NCBI RefSeq assembly: GCF_030691135.1
Contig: NZ_JAUYFA010000085.1
Location: 1-64,000 of the forward strand
DNA length: 64,000 nucleotides
Reading direction: 5' to 3'
Source of the DNA: Phreatobacter sp.
Lineage (GTDB): Bacteria; Pseudomonadota; Alphaproteobacteria; Rhizobiales; Phreatobacteraceae
Part shown: piece by piece, positions 54,123 to 62,101 of the stretch
Layout: every line of letters starts with the position of its first letter
Position numbering within the stretch: the stretch's first letter is position 1
Notes under the pieces: generated by a model
Database searches by the model: none
Seen by the model: the letters and a program-made list of their open reading frames with translations, nothing else
Told to the model about the DNA's origin: nothing
Made by a program: the position numbers and the translations under genes

Positions 54123-55463
54123 TCATCCTGGTGCTAGGACAGCCTCTACGGCGCGTTCGGCGGATTGAAGCGCCCCTTCCATGAACGACCGCCATTCTGT
54201 TGCCGTTTCCGTTCCCGCGAAATGAATGCGGCCGATCGGCGCAAAGAGATCGGGGGCCGCCGCCCAGCCGCCGAGGCCGCGACGGCTGGCATAGCCGCCG
54301 AGCGACCAAGGATCGGTGTTCCAGTCGACTGATCGCGCGGCAATCGGCGACGGAACCGCGCCGCCGTTCACGGAACGAAGCCAAGCTAGAATGCGATCGA
54401 TACGCTCAGCTTCGGCTGTCGTCTGCCCAAGTCTCTGCCCGCTTTCCGCCGTCGAGAACAGCACGAGAATGCCGGTCTTCGAAAGAGGCGGGGATGCATC
54501 CATGGCTGCGTTGCAAATGCCGCCGGGACAGAGCATCGACCCCGAGAGCCCTTGATCACGCCACCATGGCGCGTCGAAGACGAACACCGTCTTGATCACC
54601 GCGCCCGGCTGATAGCCTGCGATTACCTGCCGGCGATGGTCCGGCATCAGCCGAAGGAGGCCCATCGACCGATAGAGCTGCGGTGGTGTCGTGACGATCA
54701 GGTTCCGTGCTTGATAGGTCGCCGCAGCCGTTTCGACCGTGACCCCGTCGTCGTCCTGCCGGACGCTCACGACAGGAGCGTTCAGCACGACCGGCGAACC
54801 AAGCCGTCCGGCCAGATGATGGGCGAGCGGACTGATCCCTTCCGAAAGGAACCATCCCGCCGAAGCCGCTTCCCCCTTCCGCCCTCCGACGGACGCAAAC
54901 TGTTCGAGAAATTCATGCACCGAAAAGGCGTCGGCCGTGACGCAGAACTCGGCCTCGACGAATCCCACCATGTAGCGGTAGGCCTCATCGGTGAAGGCGA
55001 GTTGGCGCAGATACTGCGCCGCTGTCATGCCGTCGAGCGCTGCCGCGTCGGCGACACCCAAGTCCTCGAGGCGGCGACCGATGCGCCAGTTTATCTGCAT
55101 CGCGTCGAGCTTGCCGAAGACCGACAACGGTAGATCGTCTCCATTGACAACGACGCGTTTGGCTTCAGGTGAGCACAAATAGACGTTCTTGCCCTGGCTG
55201 TTCCGAGGAACGCGCGTCAGACCGACTTCGTCCACCAACGCGGACAGGCGCATATGGGCATCGCCGATAAACTGTGCGCCGAGGTCGATGACCTGTCCCG
55301 CCCCTTGAAAACGGCCTGTCTCGAGCCGCTCCGACTGAGCGCGACCGCCGACCCGCGAACGAGCTTCGAGCAATTTGACCGAAGCGCCGCGCTCCTTGAG
55401 CCGCTGCGCCGCCGACAAACCGGCGAGCCCAGCGCCGATTACGATGACGTCTACGCTGGACAT
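54123..55463 (-). CDS. Flavin-containing amine oxidase
   Basis: A 446-residue FAD enzyme of the monoamine oxidase family. FAD-binding [20 protein letters not shown] at the start, then [13 protein letters not shown], the central [11 protein letters not shown] and the C-terminal FAD motif [21 protein letters not shown]. Start 55463 has GGGGAG 6 nt upstream. It is divergent from a TetR regulator with two palindromes between them, so it is the likely target. Codon use is a little less GC-rich than the surroundings, and it follows a tRNA gene, so it may have been acquired. Amine substrate unknown. Confidence 0.9.
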   Translation of the reverse strand: MSSVDVIVIGAGLAGLSAAQRLKERGASVKLLEARSRVGGRAQSERLETGRFQGAGQVIDLGAQFIGDAHMRLSALVDEVGLTRVPRNSQGKNVYLCSPEAKRVVVNGDDLPLSVFGKLDAMQINWRIGRRLEDLGVADAAALDGMTAAQYLRQLAFTDEAYRYMVGFVEAEFCVTADAFSVHEFLEQFASVGGRKGEAASAGWFLSEGISPLAHHLAGRLGSPVVLNAPVVSVRQDDDGVTVETAAATYQARNLIVTTPPQLYRSMGLLRLMPDHRRQVIAGYQPGAVIKTVFVFDAPWWRDQGLSGSMLCPGGICNAAMDASPPLSKTGILVLFSTAESGQRLGQTTAEAERIDRILAWLRSVNGGAVPSPIAARSVDWNTDPWSLGGYASRRGLGGWAAAPDLFAPIGRIHFAGTETATEWRSFMEGALQSAERAVEAVLAPG

Positions 55464-55514
55464 TGGTTCTCCCCATGGTTCTTGCCGAATGGCAACGACC
55501 GGGCAACCCGGCTG

Positions 55515-55563
55515 CCTGTCATTTGACAGGTAGTCAGGGGAGATATACCTGTCAACCGACAGG
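55515..55563. promoter_or_regulatory. Twin palindromic operators and face-to-face promoters of the TetR/amine oxidase divergon
   Basis: Two 16-bp palindromes, CCTGTCATTTGACAGG (55515-55530) and CCTGTCAACCGACAGG (55548-55563), are 33 bp apart centre to centre. TTGACA with TACCTG at 17-nt spacing can be read on both strands (plus: 55523-55528 and 55546-55551; minus: 55555-55550 and 55532-55527). Each palindrome thus covers the -35 of one promoter and the -10 of the other, so a bound TetR dimer pair would silence both genes. Confidence 0.75.
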
Positions 55564-55578
55564 CAGAGGTGATTTGCG

Positions 55579-56184
55579 ATGGTCGACCAAGGTTCAAGCG
55601 CCACCGGCGCCGCGACGCCAACGGCCAAGCGGGCACTGGATGCCTTGACCGCCCTGGCGCTGGAGAAGGGGCTGGATGATGTCTCGATGCGCGATGTCGC
55701 CAGGCGGGTCGGGATATCGCTGGCCGCGCTTCAGTATCACTATCCGAACAAGGCCGCGCTGCTGGAGGCGTTCGTCCGCCAGACGGTCGCCTCATACCGC
55801 GAGCGGATCGAAACCGTCCTCGCCGTGAGCATCGAGGGCGAGCGATTCGCCAGACTTGTCCGGTTCGCCGCGATGGAAACGGTACATTGGGATAGGCATG
55901 GCGTGCTGGCGATGATTGAGGGCCGTGCCAGCCACGATGACGCGGCGAGGAACGCCATTATGCTGTTCTTTCGATCTTATCTCGCGATTATGCGCGACGC
56001 CTTGGTCGCCGACGATCCCGGCCTTCCGCCTGCCACGGCCCTGCTCACAGCGACCCTTGTCGTCTCGATGCTGGAAGGGCTGCCATCGCTGATCGAACCG
56101 GCCGGCGATCTAGGCGTCGGTCGAGACGCTTTGCTGGATACCATTGTTCGCCTGTCAAAGACCATTCCCCGCGCCATAGCTTAA
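55579..56184 (+). CDS. TetR/AcrR-family repressor
   Basis: A 201-residue regulator with an N-terminal helix-turn-helix (ALEKGLDDVSMRDVARRVG, ISLAALQYHYPNKAALLEAF, about 20-66) and an all-helical C-terminal ligand domain (AMETVHWDRHGVLAMIEG). ATG 55579 follows GAGGTGA by 7 nt. The upstream palindromes fit autorepression and control of the divergent amine oxidase; the inducer may be that enzyme's substrate. Confidence 0.92.
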   Translation: MVDQGSSATGAATPTAKRALDALTALALEKGLDDVSMRDVARRVGISLAALQYHYPNKAALLEAFVRQTVASYRERIETVLAVSIEGERFARLVRFAAMETVHWDRHGVLAMIEGRASHDDAARNAIMLFFRSYLAIMRDALVADDPGLPPATALLTATLVVSMLEGLPSLIEPAGDLGVGRDALLDTIVRLSKTIPRAIA

Positions 56185-56344
56185 CGCCAAACAGCGGCAA
56201 TCACTTTTCAGCATGCATTGTCTCGACGGGCTAAGTTGGAGCCAGAGCGGAATACTCGCATCCGGTTTCCCATCCACAGCCATTGCAGCCGAGATCGCTC
56301 GCCGCGCCGTGGGTACGGGCCTCCGCGCTAAACGGAGGGTCCCG

Positions 56345-57187
56345 TCAACCCGCCGCGCCGGGAGCGCGCCCCTCCGCATCGACATGGGTCACGTCATAGG
56401 CCCAGACGCGGAACGACTTCAGCACATGCGGCCCGAAGGAATTGATGAGCGGCACGTCGGCCGCGTCACGGCCGCGCGCCACCACGATGCGGCCGATGCG
56501 CGGCCGGTTGTTGCGCGGGTCGAAGGTCTTCCAGCCGCCATCGAGATAGACCTCGATCCAGGCGCTGAAATCCATCGGATCGACGATGGGAACGCCGATG
56601 TCGCCGAGATAGCCGTTCACATAGCGGGCCGGAATGTTCATGCAGCGGCAGAGCGTGACGGCCAGATGCGCGTAGTCGCGGCACACGCCGATGCGCTCGT
56701 CATAGGCTTCCGCCGCGGTACGCGTCGAGCGCGCATCGAGATAGCCGAAGCGGATATGGCCGTGGACGAAGTCGCAGATGGCCTGGACGCGGCCCCACCC
56801 GGGCGCGACATTGCCGAAACGGTCCCACGCCATCTGGCTTAGCTTGTCCGTCTCGCAGTAGCGGCTGCCGAGGAGGTAGATGAGGCAGTCGTCGGGGAGT
56901 TGCGCCACCGGCACCTCGCCGGCCTGCGGAAAGGCCATGTCATGGGTGCCGCTGTCCTCGATGGTGCCGTCGGCCCACAGCGCGAGGTCTCCCGCCGGGG
57001 CGGTGAAGCGCCGGCACAGATTGCCGTAGAGATCGACATAGGTACGGCTGTCGACCGGCGGCGTCGTCACCAGTTCTTCCGCCTTGCGGATGTCCTGCGC
57101 CCGGTCGGCATGAGCGTTCAGGAGACAGACCATCGGCGTCGGCGCTGTGCAGGTGATGGTGATGTCGTAGCCGTAGCGGATCAGCAT
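56345..57187 (-). CDS. Transglutaminase-like protein with catalytic His replaced
   Basis: A 280-residue protein of the bacterial transglutaminase-like family: an N-terminal beta domain (YDITITCTAPTPMVCLLNAH) and the papain-like core. The Cys is in GVCRDYAHLA (Cys169) and the Asp in FDPRNN (Asp223). The His that normally precedes AW(F/I)E is Ser208 here (DFSAWIEVYL). The SAW variant occurs, as far as I recall, in a subset of this family, so loss of hydrolase activity is possible but not certain. Usual annotation is a cytoplasmic protease or amidase of unknown substrate. Confidence 0.85.
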   Translation of the reverse strand: MLIRYGYDITITCTAPTPMVCLLNAHADRAQDIRKAEELVTTPPVDSRTYVDLYGNLCRRFTAPAGDLALWADGTIEDSGTHDMAFPQAGEVPVAQLPDDCLIYLLGSRYCETDKLSQMAWDRFGNVAPGWGRVQAICDFVHGHIRFGYLDARSTRTAAEAYDERIGVCRDYAHLAVTLCRCMNIPARYVNGYLGDIGVPIVDPMDFSAWIEVYLDGGWKTFDPRNNRPRIGRIVVARGRDAADVPLINSFGPHVLKSFRVWAYDVTHVDAEGRAPGAAG

Positions 57188-57245
57188 GATGCCGCCGCCC
57201 CGCGCGGGGAACCATGACCACCGTCCGGGCGGGCGGGACGGACGG

Positions 57246-57578
57246 TCACGAGGCGACCGTTTTCTCGGCCATCGGCGCCTCGCCCGTGCTGGCAACTGCC
57301 TTCACGGCCGTCTTGGCAATTGTCTTCGCGGGCGCCTTGCGCACCTTTTTGACCGGTGCCGGCGTCTCCAGCGCGATCCTCTGTGCCTCGGCCGCATCGG
57401 CCGCCTCTTTTTCAAGGCGCAGCCTCCTGAGCCTCATCATGTTGGTCATGACGGAGGTGCGTGCCTTCTGCTCGGCTGCATAGGCCTGCGCCGACTCGCG
57501 CTTGCGCCGTTCGGCGTTGTCGAGACCGGCGTGCGACGTGGCGCGGCTGCCTTCGGGGGTCGGTTTGCGATAGGCCAT
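57246..57578 (-). CDS. Small Ala/Lys/Arg-rich hypothetical protein
   Basis: A 110-residue protein. The N-terminal half is charged and helical (NAERRKRESAQAYAAEQKAR, MMRLRRLRLEKEAADAAEAQ), probably a coiled coil; the C-terminal part is a histone-H1-like tail (PVKKVRKAPAKTIAKTAVKA). Nucleic-acid binding is possible but unproven. Start 57578 has GGAG about 11 nt upstream. The 171 nt upstream to the next gene hold no other gene. Confidence 0.65.
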   Translation of the reverse strand: MAYRKPTPEGSRATSHAGLDNAERRKRESAQAYAAEQKARTSVMTNMMRLRRLRLEKEAADAAEAQRIALETPAPVKKVRKAPAKTIAKTAVKAVASTGEAPMAEKTVAS

Positions 57579-57749
57579 CAGAGCGTACTCCAGTGAAGTC
57601 TGCGAGGCGCCAGGCCCCGCACATGATCTATCGGCCCGGACGCGCCCGCTCCGGCGCCCCGGAGGAGCGGCGGCAGCGGCCGCGGCGGGCCGGCACAAGT
57701 CGATTCGCAGGTCCCTGACCGCCGCGACGGCTGCAGGACCGCGGTACCG

Positions 57750-57893
57750 CTATTTCTTGCGGACGGCCGCCGCATCCAGGATCTTCTTCTGCACCGCTGC
57801 GAAGCTCGTCACGGCTGCGGGGGCCACCTCGGCGGCTTTCGGTTTCTTGGGCTTCTTGGCCTCGCGGCTGCCGCGTTTGTCACTTCTGGCCAT
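57750..57893 (-). CDS. Small Lys-rich hypothetical protein (47 residues)
   Basis: An open frame of 47 codons with a good ribosome binding site (GGAGG, 5-6 nt before ATG 57893). It begins MARSDKRGSREAKKPKKPKA and ends FAAVQKKILDAAAVRKK. Short proteins starting with a SNREAKKPKK-like sequence recur in Hyphomicrobiales, to my knowledge without a known function. It lies 21 nt after the DUF1488 gene on the same strand, so the two are probably co-transcribed. Confidence 0.7.
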   Translation of the reverse strand: MARSDKRGSREAKKPKKPKAAEVAPAAVTSFAAVQKKILDAAAVRKK

Positions 57894-57914
57894 GGCGGCC
57901 TCCCTCTCGAACGA

Positions 57915-58178
57915 TCAGAATGCCGCTGCGGACAGATGGTAGACGGTCTGTCGTCCGCGGGAATGGGCGAGGCCGGCCGCCGCCTCGATGCGGGCGCGGT
58001 TGGCATCGAAGGCGCGCAGCAGCGAGGTCTCGTCGTCGGCGCTTTGCGGGCTCAGTCGCTGCAGCGCATGCGCATCCACCTCGAAGGTGAATTCGAACTG
58101 CGACTCGTGGCCCCAGAAGCGGATCGACCGTTTGGCGGGATCGAAACTGCGGGCGGCATTGGGGAAGGCGATGGTCAC
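57915..58178 (-). CDS. DUF1488 family protein
   Basis: An 87-residue protein of the DUF1488 family: it begins TIAFPNAARSFDPAKRSIRF with WGHESQFEFTFEV, and ends LLRAFDANRARIEAAAG and RQTVYHLSAAAF. The start is a GTG at 58178, behind GGAG at 6 nt spacing. Function unknown; the family is small, soluble and common in Hyphomicrobiales, often near small stress-type genes. Confidence 0.82.
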   Translation of the reverse strand: MTIAFPNAARSFDPAKRSIRFWGHESQFEFTFEVDAHALQRLSPQSADDETSLLRAFDANRARIEAAAGLAHSRGRQTVYHLSAAAF

Positions 58179-58546
58179 GAAGGGCTCCGGGCCAGAGGGG
58201 CGATGCGTAGTGGAGGTTGCCCTCCATCGGTGCATCGACACCGAGCCGGCCGGCACGGGTGCCGGAATTTGGAAGCGGGCCGGAAAGCCGATCCGCTTGC
58301 GGCCTGGCCGCGCCTTCGTGATGATCCTGCGATCTCGACGGGTCGAAAGACAGGAAGACCCTCGTCACAAGATGGTGCTTGAAGTGGAAAGCGCGAGGGC
58401 ATGGTCCGGCTTTATTTCATTCATGGCCAGCCGAGAGCGAAAACAGCTGTCGGCGCAAGGCTTCTCGACGGCCCGAGCGATCCGATCGCCTCGCCGCGCT
58501 GTATGCGGAGAGGGCGTTGCAGAACGCGCCTCCAGGGAGAACGCCG
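58179..58546. other. Gene-poor stretch
   Basis: I see no convincing gene here. An open plus-strand frame runs from 58379 into the next gene, but its first 56 codons are Arg-rich without family-like sequence, and the ribosome binding site supports the later start at 58547. The promoters of the DUF1488 gene (minus) and the membrane protein (plus) must lie here. Confidence 0.6.
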
Positions 58547-59137
58547 ATGCTCGCCGCAGCGAAGCGGATGACAGCCACCGTCTGGGCCTATTTCGACGGT
58601 GCGACACCGCGCAGCGCCATCGCCGCATCGGTCGCCTTCATCATCGTCTCCAACCAGCCCTTCTATCCGTTCTACCTCTATCTGCTGCTCGGTGGCCGCG
58701 CCTGGCCGGCACTCCTCACCTGGCTGTCCGCTCCGCTCTTCGCCGCTGTTCCGCGCGTGGCGCGGGCCGGCGAGGCGCGCGGCGGCGCCTTGCTGGTGAC
58801 CGCCGGCATGGCCAACACGACCCTTTGCACCGTGGCGATGGGGCCGGGCTCGGGCGTAGAGCTCTTCTATCTGCCCTGCCTCGTCCTGGCGCTGCTGCTG
58901 TTTACCGGACGCCAGCGCGCCCTGGCCGCGGCGGCCACTGTTTTCGCCACCGGTACCGCGATGGCCGCGGTACGGCTCGCGGGCGCCGAGGGCCTCGTGC
59001 CGATCACGGCGGAGGAACTGGCCACGCTTCGCCGCATCAATGCGTTCAGTGTCTGCGGCCTTCTCGTCGTTCTGGCCTACCTGTCGCGCCGCCTGTGGTG
59101 GCGCAACGCGTTGGTCACGCCATCGGACGGACGCTGA
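58547..59137 (+). CDS. Hypothetical six-helix membrane protein (sensor-like)
   Basis: A 196-residue protein with about six hydrophobic segments (SAIAASVAFIIVSNQPFYPF, LLTWLSAPLFAAVPRVA, FYLPCLVLALLLFTG, ALAAAATVFATGTAMAAV, FSVCGLLVVLAYLS). The central VAMGPGSGVELFYLPCLVLA resembles the membrane input part of some alphaproteobacterial adenylate cyclases or kinases, but no output domain follows. GGGAG lies about 8 nt before the ATG. Its end overlaps the convergent DUF2177 gene by 23 nt. Function unknown. Confidence 0.65.
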   Translation: MLAAAKRMTATVWAYFDGATPRSAIAASVAFIIVSNQPFYPFYLYLLLGGRAWPALLTWLSAPLFAAVPRVARAGEARGGALLVTAGMANTTLCTVAMGPGSGVELFYLPCLVLALLLFTGRQRALAAAATVFATGTAMAAVRLAGAEGLVPITAEELATLRRINAFSVCGLLVVLAYLSRRLWWRNALVTPSDGR

Positions 59138-59534
59138 TGCGGCGGGCCACCGCCACCCCGATGACGGCAGAGGCGGCGGTCAGGAAAGTGCCCCACAGCG
59201 TGTCGACGATGACGAGGTTCCAGCTCCACAGCCGCATCGTCGCGTGATTGGTCAGTTCGTAGGTCATGTAGGCGAAGAACCCGAAGGCAGCGCCGTTGAT
59301 CGCCGCCGTGGCGAGCGAGCCGTCGGCGAGAGCCTGTCTGCTGGCGAAGAAGACGATGCCCACCGGAAACAACAGGTAGAAGAGGATGGCCGGGGCGAGC
59401 CGCGGCTCGACGAGCAACACGTCACCGAGCACGGCGCGGAACATCGGGACGCCGGCCGTCATCAGATAGGGGACGTCGATCAGCACGAAGGCGAGGAAGG
59501 TGACGCCGTAGGCGGTGGCGAGGCGGGCGGTCAT
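59115..59534 (-). CDS. DUF2177 family membrane protein
   Basis: A 139-residue protein with four hydrophobic segments. Family features: VTFLAFVLIDVPYL at the first helix, AILFYLLFPVGIVFFA, and NGAAFGFFAYMTYELTNHATM with WSWNLVIVDTLWGT. Function unknown. It is divergent from a DCC-type thiol protein gene. In other alphaproteobacteria DUF2177 genes sit near DCC, photolyase or singlet-oxygen-response genes, but no ECF sigma factor is seen here. Confidence 0.85.
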   Translation of the reverse strand: MTARLATAYGVTFLAFVLIDVPYLMTAGVPMFRAVLGDVLLVEPRLAPAILFYLLFPVGIVFFASRQALADGSLATAAINGAAFGFFAYMTYELTNHATMRLWSWNLVIVDTLWGTFLTAASAVIGVAVARRISVRPMA

Positions 59535-59764
59535 GAGGCGGGCTTCTCCTGGGTGCGAGGGGGAAACGGACAGCTTCGTCCGTCGTTCCGCCGGAAGTCT
59601 CAGGCGGGTTACGAAACGCGCGCCCCGGCAGACCACAACCGCAAAGCGGCGCACCGGCTCCGTGCGGCCATCCGCCACGATCGCCGACGGTAAGAACTGC
59701 CGGCCCTTTTCCGGCGTAGAACAAACGACGGCCTGTGAGGCTGCCGCTCGCAGGATCTGATCCG

Positions 59765-60169
59765 ATGCACCCCACCTCCGACAAGCCGACCGTCTTCTTC
59801 GACGGATCCTGCCCACTCTGCCGCGCGGAGATCGACCTCTATCGCCGCCAGGACGGCGATGCGCGGCTCTGCTTCGTGGATGTCTCGACGACCGATGTGG
59901 CGCCCGCTCCCGGTCTGACGGCGCGCGAGGCGATGGCCCGTTTCCATGTGCGGGAGGCCGACGGGACCCTGCGCTCGGGTGCGGCCGCCTTCGTCGCGCT
60001 CTGGTCTGAAATCCCCGGCTGGCGCTGGCTCGCAAAGCTGGCCCGCCTGCCGGGCGTGACGCCCGTCCTCGAGGGCGCCTATCGCCTGTTCCTGCCGGTT
60101 CGCCCGCTTCTGTCCGGCGCCGTCCGCCGCTGGCAGGCGCGCCGGGCAACGCCCGACGTCAAGGCCTGA
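59765..60169 (+). CDS. DCC-type thiol-disulfide oxidoreductase-like protein (DUF393)
   Basis: A 134-residue protein with the family signature VFFDGSCPLCRAEIDLYRRQ (CPLC redox-like pair), then ARFHVREADGTLRSGAAAFV. It matches the DCC1-like/DUF393 group, a thioredoxin-like fold of unclear substrate. ATG 59765 begins the conserved sequence. The 230 nt upstream are shared with the divergent DUF2177 gene; the end overlaps the convergent phosphatase gene by 11 nt. Confidence 0.85.
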   Translation: MHPTSDKPTVFFDGSCPLCRAEIDLYRRQDGDARLCFVDVSTTDVAPAPGLTAREAMARFHVREADGTLRSGAAAFVALWSEIPGWRWLAKLARLPGVTPVLEGAYRLFLPVRPLLSGAVRRWQARRATPDVKA

Positions 60170-60755
60170 TCCGGCCGGCCACCTGCCATCCGTCCCCGTC
60201 GCGCATCAGGACGATGCCCTCGCCCGAGGCGGGGAAAATGCCCGTCAGTGCGGTGATATTGACCTGATGGGTGACGACGACCAGCGCCTGCGGCCCGGCC
60301 CGGCGGGCGAGGATCGCGCGGGCCGCCGCCGTCTGCGTCGGTCCGGCGCCGCGATCGGCAAAAAACGAGTTGAAGGCCTTCTCGTCTGCGCCACGCCCCG
60401 GAAACGCGAGGGCGGCGGTTTCGCGGGTGCGGCACCACTGCGAGGTCAGGACCGCGCCGACGGCGATGCCGCGCCCTGCAAAGGCCTCTCCGATCCGTCG
60501 CGCCTGTTCCCGCCCGGCCGCGTCGAGATTGCGTTGTGTCGCGCAATCGCCGATCCGCATTCCCCCGGGATCGCCGCCGCCGGGTGCGTTGGCGTGCCGG
60601 AAGAGGACGACGCCACCGCCGGATAGGGCCTCCCAGGCCCGGGCCTCGCTGCCCTGCGCAAGGGCGCCGGTGGGCAGCGCCTGAAAGGTCGCCACCAGCA
60701 ACAATGCCGCAATGGCGAGTGTCGCAAAGGCTCTTCGGCGATGTCCGATGGTCAT
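60159..60755 (-). CDS. Secreted histidine phosphatase family protein
   Basis: A 198-residue protein with a signal peptide (about 1-33, ending GALAQ). The phosphatase core has the catalytic His in VVLFRHANAP (RHA in place of RHG), the second Arg/Glu region in LTSQWCRTRETAALAF and the distal His in VVVTHQVNITALTG. Such branch-2-like phosphoglycerate-mutase-fold proteins act on phosphomonoesters; the substrate is unknown. GGGGAG lies 4 nt before ATG 60755. Confidence 0.85.
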   Translation of the reverse strand: MTIGHRRRAFATLAIAALLLVATFQALPTGALAQGSEARAWEALSGGGVVLFRHANAPGGGDPGGMRIGDCATQRNLDAAGREQARRIGEAFAGRGIAVGAVLTSQWCRTRETAALAFPGRGADEKAFNSFFADRGAGPTQTAAARAILARRAGPQALVVVTHQVNITALTGIFPASGEGIVLMRDGDGWQVAGRIRP

Positions 60756-60833
60756 GGAACTCCCCACTGCGCCTTATGCCTTACGCGGGCGGGCGACGCG
60801 GGGATCGATCGGACACGCGGAGGTGATGGGGTG

Positions 60834-61145
60834 TCAGAACCGCTCGGGCCGGACGACATCGACATCGGTGACCCAGACCAGAAGGCCGTGGGAATTGAGC
60901 AGCGGCGTCAGCGCCTCGACGAGCTGGTCCGCATGGGCCTCCGTCGTGATGGTGAAGACGAGGGCCTTGGCGGAGGCGCCGGCAATCTGGTCGTCCGACC
61001 AGGCGTTGAGCCGTCCGCCGCCCGCCGCCACCGGCAGGACCGTGTAGCCGGTCACGCCGCAGCGCTTCACCACCTCGACGATACGCCGCACCAGCGGCTG
61101 GTCGGCGAGGATCTCCACCTTCTTGCGTCGGGCCGTGCTGTTCAT
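60834..61145 (-). CDS. sbtB: PII-like regulator of the bicarbonate transporter (SbtB-like)
   Basis: A 103-residue PII-fold protein. It has the SbtB-type segment GVTGYTVLPVAAGGGRLNAW and no long T-loop with the uridylylated Tyr of GlnB. It ends VTDVDVVRPERF without the extra C-terminal Cys loop of some cyanobacterial SbtB. ATG 61145 overlaps the stop of sbtA (ATGA), so it is translated with its target. SbtB binds adenyl nucleotides such as cAMP or AMP and inhibits SbtA in cyanobacteria. Confidence 0.85.
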   Translation of the reverse strand: MNSTARRKKVEILADQPLVRRIVEVVKRCGVTGYTVLPVAAGGGRLNAWSDDQIAGASAKALVFTITTEAHADQLVEALTPLLNSHGLLVWVTDVDVVRPERF

Positions 61146-62092
61146 GACGCCAACCATCGTGCGAAGAGCGACACGGCGGGAATGCCGAGCGCTATGTTGA
61201 AGGGAAACGTCACCGCCAGCGACATGGCCAGCGACAGGCCGGCATCCGCCTGCGGCAGGGCGAGGCGCATGGCCGCCGGCACGGCGATATAGGAGGCGCT
61301 GGCGCAGAGAATGCCAAGGGCCGCCGCCGAACCGGCGTCGAGACCGATGATGTGCCCGACCAGCGTGCCGATCGTGCCGTTGACGACCGGCATGAGGATG
61401 CCGAGCCCGGCGAGGCGCAGTGTCAGTGACCGCGTCTCGCGCAGCCGGCGGATGGCGATCAGACCCATGTCCAGCAGAAACAGGCAAAGGATACCGCGAA
61501 AGCCGGAATCGAAGACCGGTGCGATGGTGGCGAAACCGTTCTTGCCTATCACCAGCCCGATGACGAAGCTGCCGAGCAGCAGCACGACCGTGCCGTTCAG
61601 CAGCGTCTCCCGCATGAGTTCGCCGCGCTCGTGGTTGTCGGACGCCCCGGTGCCCTTGGCGAGAATCAGGCCGGCGATGATCGCCGGCGTCTCCATCAGC
61701 GCGAGCACCGCGACCATGAAGCCCGCCGGCGGCATCCCGGCAGCCGAGAGCATCTCGCTGCCGGCCACGAAGGTCACGACGCTCACCGAGCCGTAATGGG
61801 CGGCGACGGCCGCGGCATCGATCCGCCCCAGGCGCCCGACGCTGCGCAGCAGGCCGAAAGCCGCCACCGGGATGATGCAGCTGAGGACGAGGCCGGCGAC
61901 GGCGGCCGTCGCCATCAGCAGTGAGAAGCCGCCCTCCGCCACCTGCACGCCGCCCTTCAGGCCGATGGCGGCCATCAGGTAGAGCGCCATCCCCTTGGCG
62001 ATTGGCTCGGGGATGGCGAGATCGGAGCGGGCGGCAGCGGCAAGGGCACCGAGAATGAAGAAAAGTATGACCGGCGAGAGAAGGACTTCCAT
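61142..62092 (-). CDS. sbtA: SbtA-type sodium-dependent bicarbonate transporter
   Basis: A 316-residue membrane protein with about ten hydrophobic segments in two inverted halves. Family motifs: PEPIAKGMALYLMAAIGLKG, AAHYGSVSVVTFVAGSEML, and LDMGLIAIRRLR with ASASYIAVPAAMRLALPQAD. SbtA imports bicarbonate with sodium in cyanobacteria and is found scattered in other bacteria, where it may feed carboxylases. It lies 9 nt after the Alx/TerC gene and overlaps sbtB by 4 nt, so the three form one operon. Confidence 0.9.
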   Translation of the reverse strand: MEVLLSPVILFFILGALAAAARSDLAIPEPIAKGMALYLMAAIGLKGGVQVAEGGFSLLMATAAVAGLVLSCIIPVAAFGLLRSVGRLGRIDAAAVAAHYGSVSVVTFVAGSEMLSAAGMPPAGFMVAVLALMETPAIIAGLILAKGTGASDNHERGELMRETLLNGTVVLLLGSFVIGLVIGKNGFATIAPVFDSGFRGILCLFLLDMGLIAIRRLRETRSLTLRLAGLGILMPVVNGTIGTLVGHIIGLDAGSAAALGILCASASYIAVPAAMRLALPQADAGLSLAMSLAVTFPFNIALGIPAVSLFARWLAS

Positions 62093-62101
62093 CCGCCCAC
62101 C

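Noticed and set aside
53988-56344. Genomic island inserted at tRNA-Ser
   Set aside because: The genes after the tRNA are slightly less GC-rich, but there is no integrase and I could not find a repeat of the tRNA 3' end downstream.
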